Below, piece after piece: positions 44,816 to 54,153 of a DNA stretch of 64,000 nt. Every line of letters begins with the position of its first letter. Position 1 is the stretch's first letter. The stretch is taken from contig SWBL01000099.1 in NCBI GenBank assembly GCA_024195585.1, positions 85,196 through 149,195 on the forward strand, in the 5' to 3' direction. Made by a program: the position numbers and the translations under genes. The notes beneath the pieces were generated by a model. That model was given only the letters and a program-made list of their open reading frames with translations. It was not told the origin of the DNA and did no database searches. This DNA is from Aureobasidium sp. EXF-3400. Taxonomy: Eukaryota; Ascomycota; Dothideomycetes; Dothideales; Saccotheciaceae.

Positions 44816-47727
44816 ATGCGTCGGCACCAGCCTCCGTCTGCTCTGCCCCCGAACGATCCTCTCTCTCTGCTGCGCGCATACGACCACGAATCTAATCCCA
44901 GTCGCCCCATTCGCTCTTCGCCTCTTACAGCCTCGACCATCCATGGCTTACCACTCGAGCTGACCGACCGTCTGCGTTCCTTTCCTCTTTTCGCATCCGC
45001 CCCCGATTCCTTCCTTGTCGCCATTGGAAAGTTTCTGCGCCCACAGCTCTTTCAGCCACATGAATACATCCTCACAGAAGGCGATGATGCCAAAGCCATG
45101 TACTGGTTGGTCCGCGGTTCGCTAAGGGTCACTTCAAGAGATGGAGAAAGCACATACGCCGAACTCAAGCCCGGTGCCTTCTTTGGCGAGATTGGCATTC
45201 TGATGGACATTCCACGTACCGCTACTATTATTGCTCAATTGCGCTCGCTGGTCTTGAAGCTTAACAAGGAAGACCTGCAAAAGGTTCTTCCAGCCTTTCC
45301 TGCCGTCGAGCGAGCCATACGCGACGAGGCCATCGAACGCCTGTCTATTCTCGAACGGCTAAAGAAGGAACGTGTCACACTACCTGCTACTTCAGGCCTG
45401 CGCAAGCGTTCGCGTGACTTCATCGAGCGCGATGTCGATATGCAAGATGTAGGCTTCCAGGACGATAGCAACAAGCGTCGCAAATCTCCCAGCCCTAGTC
45501 TTGCAGAGGCAGCCGCCAACAGTGTTTTGGGAAGCGCAAATCTGACCGTCCGCCAGATCCTGCAAGAGCTGCCTTTGTTCGCAGGACTACCTGCTGAGAT
45601 TCTGCATTTTCTTGGCGTCAATGCCCAGCCATGTTCCTTTGGTCCATTCATAGACATCATCACTCAAGGATCGCAAGGCCGCGATGTCTTTTTCCTAGTG
45701 CGCGGCGAAGTTGAGGTTGTGACCGAAACACCTGGCAACAAGACCCACGAGGTGACGGGGAAGCCATTACCTGTGCAGCGTGTACGAGCCCGTCTCAAGC
45801 CTGGCCAGTATTTCGGCGAAGTCACTAGTCTCTCTCTGGCGCCGAAAAGAACAGCGACAGTTCGATCTATCAATAGCGTTGAATGTCTGCGTATCACAGG
45901 TCAGGTTCTGGATGAGCTCTGGAAAAACTGGTCCTCAAGTCTGCGCCAACAGGTCGAACAAGAGGCTAAGCGGAGACTGAAAGAGGTTGAGGATACAGAT
46001 ATCGTCCTGCCAGACGCCCCTTCTGCTATCGACGCACTCTCGGCTCTGCCACCCGAAGATCAATGGAAGAAAAGCGTACCCACTGTCACCTTCAGTAACA
46101 CTGAACTTGAAAGCGCCATCGTGAGAGACATGTCTCCTGTTGCGGCTGAACCTCTGGATCCCGATCCCTTCTTCAGCATCGATATAGACAACGTGCGTGC
46201 AAAATCAAGGAGAAGTTCTCTTGCGCCTCCGTCTCCAGAGCCGGTCATGCACGATACCACCCATCGCCAACCCTCACCTCCTTCTGTAGGCCGCGCTCTT
46301 CCGCCGTCTCCTTTAAAACCGAGGTCATCAGTCTCCTCTTTATCTCCTGCATCAGACTCTCGGCGTCCTATTAGCCGACGCCCTAGTGTCTTCGGCAGAC
46401 CATCCAGCCGGTCGGGAAGAGGCCCTCTACCAGATTCGGTGCTTGCTATGGTGTTTCAGTACCTTGATCTACCTGACCTTATGCGCTTGAGACTGGTTTC
46501 GCCTCATTGGACCCGTCTTCTGACCACGAATCCAGATATCATGCAAGACCTCGACCTGTCACGATACAACCGACGTGTCACAGATTATGCCTTGAAAGAA
46601 GCTATCTGTCCCTTTGTAGGATCTCGCGCGCGTCATGTCAACATTAACAATTGCTTTCATGTAACTGATGATGGCTTCGCCGCGCTGGTCGAGTGTTGTG
46701 GAGAAAGCGTGCGTAGCTGGAGAATGCGTAGTGTGTGGGACGTAACAGGACAAAGTATCCTGGATCTCGTAAATCGTGCGAAGCGCCTAGAGGATATTGA
46801 TCTAAGCAACTGCCGAAAGGTTGGCGACAACCTCCTAGCACGGATTGTAGGCTGGATCGTACCACAACCACCACCTGGACAAGCAGCGCCTTTACTGCCA
46901 CCAGTACCTTCTTCCTCTCGTCGTCCAGCGATAAAACGCAATGCAAGCAGTGCAGTGGTTCCACAAGCAGATCAACCCGCCCCAGGCACCGTGGTGGGAG
47001 CTGCAGGACTGAAGCGGTTGACACTGAGCTACTGCAAGCACGTTCAAGACAGAAGTATGGCGCATATAGCTGCACATGCAGCGAATCGGCTTGAGAGTAT
47101 CGATCTGACACGTTGTACTTCGGTCACGGACCAAGGCTTCCAACATTGGGGACTATATAACTTCCCACGATTGCGTAAGCTTGTCCTGGCCGATTGTACA
47201 TATTTGACCGACCAGGCGATTGTGGGTATTGCAAACGCTGCGCGAGGGCTCAAGGAGCTGGATTTGGTATGTCTTGATAGCGCATCACAATCATGCCGTC
47301 ACGTTGTTGAAATGCACTCGGCTAACACGTTTCCCGACAGTCTTTTTGCTGTGCACTCTCAGATACTGCAACTGAGGTCCTTTCGCTAGGCTTGACGCAT
47401 CTCACACATCTCGATCTGGCCTTCTGTGGCTCGGCCGTCTCGGATTCAAGCCTTCGTTGCATCGGCCTGCATCTCCTAGAGCTGGAATATTTATCTGTAC
47501 GCGGCTGTGTACGAGTAACCGGTCAAGGCGTAGAGAGCGTCGTTGACGGATGCCCTCACCTCTCACTTTTCGATGTTAGTCAGTGCAAGAACCTCCTCCC
47601 ATGGTTGCGCTCTGGTGGCGTACAAGCCGTCAGGCAAAAAGGCTGTAAAGCCAGGTTTGAAGTTGTGGCTGATGGGTCATGGCGTGGTAGTGGAGCAGCA
47701 TATAAGGGGTTGCATTGCTCTATTTAA
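44816..47727 (+). CDS. Two cyclic-nucleotide-binding domains, F-box and leucine-rich repeats
   Basis: A large soluble protein combining a nucleotide-sensor-like half with a substrate-adaptor half. Two exons, 44816..47266 and 47341..47727, are joined over a 74-nt intron (donor GTATGT, branch GCTAAC, acceptor CAG), giving 945 aa. The first cNMP fold (about 60-170) has ILTEGDDAKAMYWLVRGSL and a phosphate-cassette-like FFGEIGILMDIPRTATII. The second (about 245-375) has IITQGSQGRDVFFLVRGEV and YFGEVTSLSLAPKRTATV. Both keep the Gly-Glu and Arg-Thr-Ala features of ligand-binding cassettes. A Ser/Pro linker leads to an F-box at about 540-585 (LPDSVLAMVFQYLDLPDLMR), which should bind Skp1. At least six cysteine-type leucine-rich repeats follow (LEDIDLSNCRKVGDNLL, LESIDLTRCTSVTDQGF, LRKLVLADCTYLTDQAI). 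It probably serves an SCF ubiquitin ligase. Whether it binds cAMP is untested. Confidence 0.92.
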
Positions 47728-48458
47728 GGCGCTGGCATATTGAAGCATTTCTCGGGCAGGATGTTTGGGGTCTTTTGGGTTGCTCTCATATGTTGTAATG
47801 CATCTTAGCGACTCATGGCAATTGGAAGTTTTGATATTATTATTTCTTGATCGTTTCTACCATCTTCGATTTAGCAAGAGAAGCAGGATGAGATGTCGAA
47901 GTCATGATTCGCAGGAAATGAAAGTTACCTAGCTGCAACTCATGGTCAAGAGACGAACAAATGAAGGTTGCAATGTACGAATCGAAGTTCCTCCGAACAG
48001 AGTTCCATGTGCCTGAAAATCAGATGCCCTGAAGCCGGTAAACAATGCTCCGAGAGGGGATGCGGGGAGAGCTTCACATGCCGGGTAGGCAGGCATGACG
48101 TTTCCTGCGATCACCAAATGTCCACGAAAGCACTCGCGCATGAGGCCGAACGTCATGACTCCTACAGCAGGACGCAGATAAACAAAGCTATTGGCAATCT
48201 CGAGCTCTACGAAAGCTTCTCGTCATTCTTCAAACATCTTACAACATAACCACTCTGAACGAACAAGATGGCACTTACAGCGGATAAAGTGGTATGCAAT
48301 CCCCGAGCTCCCCAACATGGATCCGACATCCGAGCTATCCAGACCAGTGTAAGAGATGAGCTGCTGACGAGAGGTTCCAATAGCTTCTCCATGGATACTG
48401 CTGGGGTAACGCCCTCTGGTATGGCTCAAGAGGACTCTGTCGTGTCTGGGACCCATTG
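47728..48458. other. Intergenic region
   Basis: About 730 bp between two plus-strand genes. Short frames on both strands (for example 48268..48459) overlap but none joins in frame to the downstream membrane protein. No RNA gene recognised. Confidence 0.45.
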
Positions 48459-48934
48459 ATGGTTATTGGCTGTACGTCCTTTAGATCTCCAAGTCTTGAT
48501 GCCAATTGATCATCTAACGTGGCTCCAGGGTTCCGTCCCCCAGTCGAATCGCACCTGAAGCCTACCGGTAAGTGGTGCCGCAACTCCAGCAGCTGCAGGA
48601 AGAGCGATCAAGCTAAGACCACACAGACCTCGAATTGTACAATGTACGCACTGATGGCTGGGGCCTCATCTCCCTCGCTGCCTCCCTGATGGTCCTCTCT
48701 CGTGCCTACGCCCGCGGTGGTATCAACAGAACCTACTCGAAAGCCTTCATTGCCGTCTCCATCTTCCACCATGTCACAACCATGATTGGCGCATACCAAC
48801 ACTACAAGCTGGACACCCACTACACCAAAGCCATGTGGATTGGCGTCTGGGTCAACGCCTTCCTGACCGCAGTGGGCGGTGTCGTTATGGGAGGTCTGAG
48901 CAACGATTCTGTCGCCAGAGCCAAGATCGCATAG
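48459..48934 (+). CDS. Small conserved-looking integral membrane protein
   Basis: Function not recognised. Three exons are read, 48459..48471 (13 nt), 48529..48567 (39 nt) and 48627..48934, with introns of 57 and 59 nt, giving 119 aa without internal stops. The first coding exon contributes only MVIG and part of a Trp codon. A polar start (FRPPVESHLKPTDLELY) is followed by three probable membrane spans: GLISLAASLMVLSRAYA, AFIAVSIFHHVTTMIGAY and WIGVWVNAFLTAVGGVVMGG. The C-terminus is LSNDSVARAKIA. The layout resembles small fungal integral membrane proteins of unknown role in organelle or plasma membranes. The start at 48459 is the only ATG in frame after an upstream stop near 48381, which supports the tiny first exon. 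Confidence 0.75.
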
Positions 48935-49829
48935 AGTGTTTTATGCCAGTTTTAGGAGGACCTGAGGATGAATTTGTGGTTCGCGAGATACATCAAGTGA
49001 TGTGGATATATGATTACGAAGGCATGCACACATGCAGACGACATTGATGAAAGGGAAGAGCTCGTTACTTACATAAACATCGCTTAGAGAGGGTGAAATC
49101 GCGCCTCGATCGGTACATCAACAACAGAATCAATCGTGTTGACTCAACAAGCTCTCTGAGTCATCCTTACATGGCCATCTTTATATTGCTGATATTTCTG
49201 GTCGGATCTTGTGTGCTGAGACTTTCTGAAAGCTACCTACTCCGAAAAGCATGGGCTTGGCACCCCGAAAGTGCGACTTCGTTCGACACAAACGCTACAC
49301 ACAAACCTCCAGACATGGGAAAATGCTGTCTCGCGTAGACTGACGTATGTGGTGGGCCATTCAAAAACTCGTCTAACATGTATCTAGACAGAGGTGTCGG
49401 TGAGTGCTGGTGAACCGTCGGCAGTGAATACGGTTGACAACGGCGGCGATGGCCGCATCTGGAGCCAACAACGTCTATATTCACACCGTTTCTCTCCAGA
49501 CAAAGGCATTTCTGAACCCGCGCTATCGACAAGGCGTATTGACAGAGTCGTCTTTTGGCAGCGAAAGTGTGCAGCAATGAGGTTGTGAGACATATGGACA
49601 CAACGAACGTGGCTTAACGGTATTCTTCTTTTCCAGAGTTTCTAGTACCTTTTCTGATCCGCCCTACGGTCGGTAATGTTAGCATGTATATATGGGTATA
49701 GTCTCCCAGTCCCTAGGTTTGGTTTGGTGTTCCTCCTTCCAGTTACCGTCTTCTTGTAATACTATCTCACAACTCCATTTCTTTTCGCCAACGTCAACCT
49801 TTCAACCTTTCATCGCAAGACCATCTAAT
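48935..49829. other. Intergenic region with TATA element
   Basis: About 900 bp upstream of a small secreted-protein gene. An 81-codon frame at 49093..49338 lacks an ATG start and shows no motif. The last 140 bp contain a TATA-like element and a CT-rich leader. Nothing else recognised. Confidence 0.45.
49687..49693 (+). promoter_or_regulatory. TATA-like element of the small secreted-protein gene
   Basis: TATATAT followed by GGGTATAG, 137 bp before the start codon at 49830 and followed by a long pyrimidine-rich leader. This is the usual layout of highly regulated fungal secreted-protein genes. It is called by motif only. Confidence 0.45.
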
Positions 49830-50336
49830 ATGCATCTCATCAACACACTTCTTCTCGGCGCCGGTGCCGTCTCAATGGCCAGCGCAGCCAGCACACCACA
49901 ATATCTCACTCTAGGCACTCTAAACTCCAACATGCCCAGCGGGATCCAAACACCCGCATACTCGACCATCAGCTTCCCCATCACCGACTCCAAGACCAAA
50001 GCCTCCACCACCTGCACCATCCACTGGGACTGGACCAAGAAACCTTCTTCCTCATGGACACCTTGCAAAGACACCTCCTTCTCCATCAAAGTCTCAAACT
50101 ACAAGACCATGACCGATTTCCAATTGGACTTGCAACATCAATACAACACCAAGACTGGCAAGAAGTGTGTGAACCCTAATGGTACGGGATGTACTACTAC
50201 TTTGGCTTCGACCACGGTTTCGAAGAATGCGGCGGGCTTCCAGACTTATTGTGGTGCTTCGGGGGCTTGTGGTGCTGTGGGCAAGAAGGGTGTTAAGGTG
50301 CCTGTTTCTTCGTCGAAGACTGGTACACAGAAGTAG
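49830..50336 (+). CDS. Small secreted cysteine-containing protein
   Basis: A candidate extracellular protein of 168 aa in one exon. The signal peptide is MHLINTLLLGAGAVSMASA, with cleavage likely before or after AASTPQ. The mature part is Ser/Thr/Lys-rich and predicted to be beta-rich, with six cysteines that can pair: TTCTIHWDWT, WTPCKD, KKCVNPNGTGC and TYCGASGAC. The size, the WDW motif after the first cysteine and the cysteine number are reminiscent of fungal AA1-like (Alt a 1-type) secreted proteins, but the match is by impression only. Start 49830 is chosen because the signal peptide begins there; an upstream in-frame codon at 49692 would place about 46 residues before it. Role, whether structural, allergen-like or host-related, is unknown. 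Confidence 0.75.
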   Translation: MHLINTLLLGAGAVSMASAASTPQYLTLGTLNSNMPSGIQTPAYSTISFPITDSKTKASTTCTIHWDWTKKPSSSWTPCKDTSFSIKVSNYKTMTDFQLDLQHQYNTKTGKKCVNPNGTGCTTTLASTTVSKNAAGFQTYCGASGACGAVGKKGVKVPVSSSKTGTQK

Positions 50337-50966
50337 TTGCAACCAATCTTGACTTGGCTCAAGGCAATCGCATGGAGACTTGAGGGCCAACTATTTCACT
50401 GTGGCTGAGGACCGAAGTGAGTCCTCGTTTGAGATCGAGGATCGTGGACATCTCAAATGTTATAATGAAATTACTTCTTGGATTTCTGATCTCATATATG
50501 AATACCTCTTCTACCACTACTAACCATGCAAAGTCGTACAAAGTCATCATGTCCGGATAGCCTACTTCCAGGATGTCTACATGAGAGGCTCTAGCAGTCT
50601 TGATCGAGTGATCGGCGATGATTGGAAGTAAATCATGATACAGCCAGGGTCATCACAACAGCAAAAATGATGTCAAAGCGACCACGACACGAGGATCATC
50701 ATGCGTATGCAACCTGCACGAGCAAACAAACAGCTCGCAGCACATGAAACCTTCCCAACCACGGTACAGACATACAAAATAGACGCAACCCACCGAAAAA
50801 GAGACCAGTAGCAACTGCAGGGCACCGCCGCGTAGCAAACAAACCACCGCACAAAGAGAGAACCAGCAAGGGCAGGCACAAAAACACTCCTTCACACATC
50901 CCACATCCACATCTCTCCTTCCATCCTCTCAAAAGGCCTCAGACAAGGCCATAACATCACACAGCC
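50337..50966. other. Intergenic region
   Basis: About 630 bp. Cys-rich frames on the minus strand between 50653 and 50932 arise from a GCACAAA/CAACC-rich repeat-like composition and overlap each other in all three frames, so they are not taken as genes. Nothing else seen. Confidence 0.45.
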
Positions 50967-51507
50967 ATGTCGAGCAGCACAATCGACCGCCCCTTCGCCA
51001 CCGCAAAACCACGACTCTCTTCCGGCGCAAAACCACCTCCCGCCGCGACCGTAACCACACCAAAAGACCAAGACTTACCCTATGAAGAGCGAGAAATCCG
51101 CAACCGCGCCGCGCGCATGCTAGAAAATGAAGAAATGCTGCTGTTACTCAGCAGACAGAGACATGAGGTAAAGATACACAACCCAAACCTAGATACAAAC
51201 TGTCTTGGGCAAGATATGAGAGCAATTTGCTGAGAAGAGGACGAACTTGTAGTCGGTTCTCCAGACCCGGATATATTGCGAAGCCAGGGCTGCTGGATTA
51301 AAAGACGAAACACTGAAATTCGACTGTACTATGGATGTGAGCGAAGAGAGGGACTCCAACAAGTCTGGTACGAAGAGTCCGGCGACAAAAGGGACCGCGC
51401 GTGTGGTTTCTGGATCGAGCAAGAATGCTGGGTCGCCATTGAATAGCAAGAGGGATAAGGACCGTGGACGGGATGGAGGGAGAAGGAGTACTGGCTCTGC
51501 CAGGTAA
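50967..51507 (+). CDS. Small disordered, charged protein of unknown function
   Basis: Not recognised. Two exons, 50967..51167 and 51253..51507, are joined over an 85-nt intron with donor GTAAAG, a TGCTGAG branch-like element and acceptor TTGTAG, giving 151 aa. The N-terminus is Ser/Ala/Pro-rich. A charged helix follows (about 36-90: YEEREIRNRAARMLENEEML, LLLSRQRHESVLQTRIYCEA) that continues smoothly across the splice, which supports the intron. The C-terminus is Ser/Lys/Gly-rich and basic (NSKRDKDRGRDGGRRSTGSAR in part). The helix suggests a coiled-coil partner-binding role, possibly nuclear given the basic tail; that is inference. A GT just at the stop (AG|GTAATG) could be another donor leading to a longer form. 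Confidence 0.6.
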
Positions 51508-51670
51508 TGGGAGACGAAAGACATGTACGTTTTCTTGGATTTCATGATACCCCTGTTTGCTTTGTTGATATGCTACGAATTATATGTTCTTTCATGATTA
51601 CGTTGCCGTTCCGAATTGCTGCCATTGAAGACGTCTAGATATATGTTCCCAGTCATGACTGCGAATCGTT

Positions 51671-53668
51671 TCATCCCACCAAGGCAGCCTTGTCACCGCC
51701 ATACTTTCCTTGCGGTCCATCAAGGTGCGCATCTAATACAGCGCAAACACCGCCCTTGACTGCTTCGATTGCTTCTGGAAGCAGTTTCGCCAGTTGTTCG
51801 ACAGTGCCAGCATGACCAGCCCAACACTTGCCACCGGAAGCCGCCTTTGCGATGCCTGCGTAATCAGGCGTGGGTGCGAATGAGATGTTGAGCTCTTCAT
51901 TCGACACCTTGCTGCCCTCGCCTTCGGGATGGACCAGAAGAAGCGATTTGCGTGGTGCGTTCCAGCCTGTTCAATATCAGCAGATGTCCATGAGGTCCAT
52001 AGCCTCATGATTCTTACCTTTGTTGTTTAGCACGACAGTGAGGATGGGGATATTGTAGCGCTGTGCGATCCAGTAAACCGATCCTGGCACGCTGAAAAGG
52101 TACGTGCCATCGCCGACAATCTGGACCACGAACTTTCCTTTTCCGCCATTCTCGAAGTCAGTTGCAAGCTTGATCCCCAAGGCACCGCCTCCCGACCATC
52201 CAAGTCCACCACCGCCACAGTTGATCCAAGAGCCTGGGAGGGTGGCCTGGATCTGATCTGCGACGAATGCTGTGTTCGTCACCGCTTCGATGGCCCAGAT
52301 AGTGTCTTGAGGACACGTCTTACGCAACTGGTGAATCAAATATGAGCACCCATAGGTACCATCTTCACCAGGCTTTGCTTGGTCCGAGATGGTCTGCAGA
52401 CGTTGCTTGTGCGAGTCCTGGAGTTTGTTCCACTTCTCCTCAAACTTGCTGCTTGCGATCTCGCTCTCGAACTTGGCTTTGAGATGTTCAGTGATTTGGG
52501 TCACAGCAGTCTCTGAATCTGCACGATATCTGGCCAAGGCATTGATATAGAATACTGGCATCTGTTGTTTCAGAGGATCAACATCGATGTGAATGATCTT
52601 GGCGTCGTCTTTGGGCTTGCATTGAGTTGGAATCCAGGGAACATCGCAGTCCAGCACTATAATCACATCTGCAGTCTTGATGTTGTCCTCTACACCATAT
52701 CGGAGACCTAGCCAGGCTGGATGATCGGCTGGGAAGCACATGTCGCTACCACCAGTGTCTAGGACCTTGATTCCTTTGACGGTATTGGCGAGCTCAACGA
52801 GCGCTCCGACAGCATTGTGGTTGCGTCCGCTGTATCCAGTGATAACGAGGGGAGATTCGGCTTCGACCAAGAGTTGAGCAACATTTGCGATCTGTTTCGA
52901 AGTCAAAGCGCTCGGCTCAACTGCTGTCCAGTGGCGTTGATCGAGCTTGTACGGTTCAATATCTTCTTCCATGGCCTCTCGAGCACCAACCAAATATACC
53001 GGGCCCCTAGGCTCACTTGTAGCAAAGGCCAAGGCTCGGTTGACCAATTGCTTGACGTTTGCTCCACGCTTGATTTCTCCAGTATAACGACAGTACTGTG
53101 CAACGATTTGCTTCTGATCGGGAACATCCTGGATCCAATGGATGTATTCAGTTCTCGAACCACGATACTCGCCCTCGATCGTGTATGGTGAGAGTCCAGC
53201 AAAGATGAGGACAGGTGCTCTTCCGCAAGAAGCGTTATGGACTGCAGCACCAAGGCCCTGGGTTCCTACGTCGACATGGACGATAACACATTGAGGCTTG
53301 TTAGTAAGTCTTGCGTATCCATCAGCCAGACTGAGAGCCACCATCTGGACAAGATTAGCATGGAGTTCAGGTTAAGCAACACAATGAGTCCATACCTCAT
53401 TAGGACACGTGATTATACGTGGGAACTTTCCATTCTTCTCGTTCTGTCCCTTGACGATTGCTTCGATGATGCTGGGATGGTCTGAGCCAAGATTGACGAA
53501 ACAATGCGTGACGCCAGCCTAGATTCAAAGAGTCAACATCAAGCAATATTTCAAGATTCAATGGATTCTACCTCGTATATAGCCTCAAAGAAGGCGAAGG
53601 ACGCGGTATATACCCTGCTGCTATTAGCTATTGGAGCTGAGATGCATAGAACGCTTGGCTGCATACAT
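51671..53668 (-). CDS. Thiamine-diphosphate-dependent enzyme (benzoylformate decarboxylase / acetolactate synthase-like)
   Basis: A cytosolic ThDP enzyme acting on a 2-oxo acid; the substrate is not determinable. Five coding exons are read: 53667..53668 (only AT of the start codon), 53572..53614, 53396..53518, 52018..53344 and 51671..51966, giving 596 aa, a standard length. The N-terminal PYR domain starts MVYTASFAFFEAIYEAGVTH and has the cofactor-activating Glu56 in CPNEMVALSLADGYARL and a GTQGLGAAVHN loop. The central domain (about 240-360) contains PLVITGYSGR and VLDTGGSDMCFP. The C-terminal PP domain has SWINCGGGGLGWSGGGALGI and the Mg/ThDP motif GDGTYLFSVPGSVYWIAQRY (about 467) ending VVLNNKGWN with the two Asn at 496-497. 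This GDG-x25-NN motif is diagnostic. The split initiator is unusual; see the findings. A permease gene lies upstream on the same strand. Confidence 0.92.
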
Positions 53669-54153
53669 GGTGTCGATTGTCCAGAAAGCGGTGACACAAG
53701 CGATCTCAATCACGCGTATTGGTAACCACACAACTCTCAATACCAAACAAAGTTGCAGTTCTAGAGAGATGGAAGGAAGCAATCAAGTAGTTGGCCGTCT
53801 TGTGTGCAACATTGACCCCGCCGTTCGGCAAAGCAATACGGCGAGCTTGAGACCCCACTTTCTGCATTCGTTCAATCGGCCTCAGGCAGGAGCGAGCAAC
53901 AGCGACCGGTTCGAAACGCGTGTCTTGTACTTTTGATTACTTTACAACCCTTTCCTATCCTCTAGCAATCATCTCCCATCACACCTACTCTAATTAACAC
54001 AATTACGCCTCCGCTTCACAATCTGCTGTATACTGGTTAACGTCCATGCCAGATTCATTATCGAACATGATTCTTTTTCTTCCGATCCACTGCTTGTGTG
54101 ACTTTATCACCAATCCCACACAAGTGGATCGGGCTGTCCTAAATGCGAAGTCC
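53669..54153. other. Spacer between permease and ThDP enzyme genes
   Basis: About 485 bp holding the permease 3' end and the ThDP-enzyme promoter. A GGTTCGAAAC sequence near 53910 resembles a tRNA B-box but no tRNA fold or A-box accompanies it. Nothing else recognised. Confidence 0.5.

Noticed and set aside
50653..50932. Cys-rich minus-strand frames in all three phases
   Set aside because: They come from a low-complexity GCACAAA/CAACC composition, and the fact that every phase looks Cys-rich argues against coding.
51168..51252. Premature stop (TGA or TAG) making 50967..51507 a pseudogene
   Set aside because: Both stops fall inside an 85-nt stretch with donor GTAAAG, a branch-like TGCTGAG and acceptor TTGTAG; splicing restores a continuous charged helix.
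53905..53925. tRNA-like B-box GGTTCGAAAC
   Set aside because: No A-box at the expected distance, no acceptor stem and no cloverleaf could be drawn around it.
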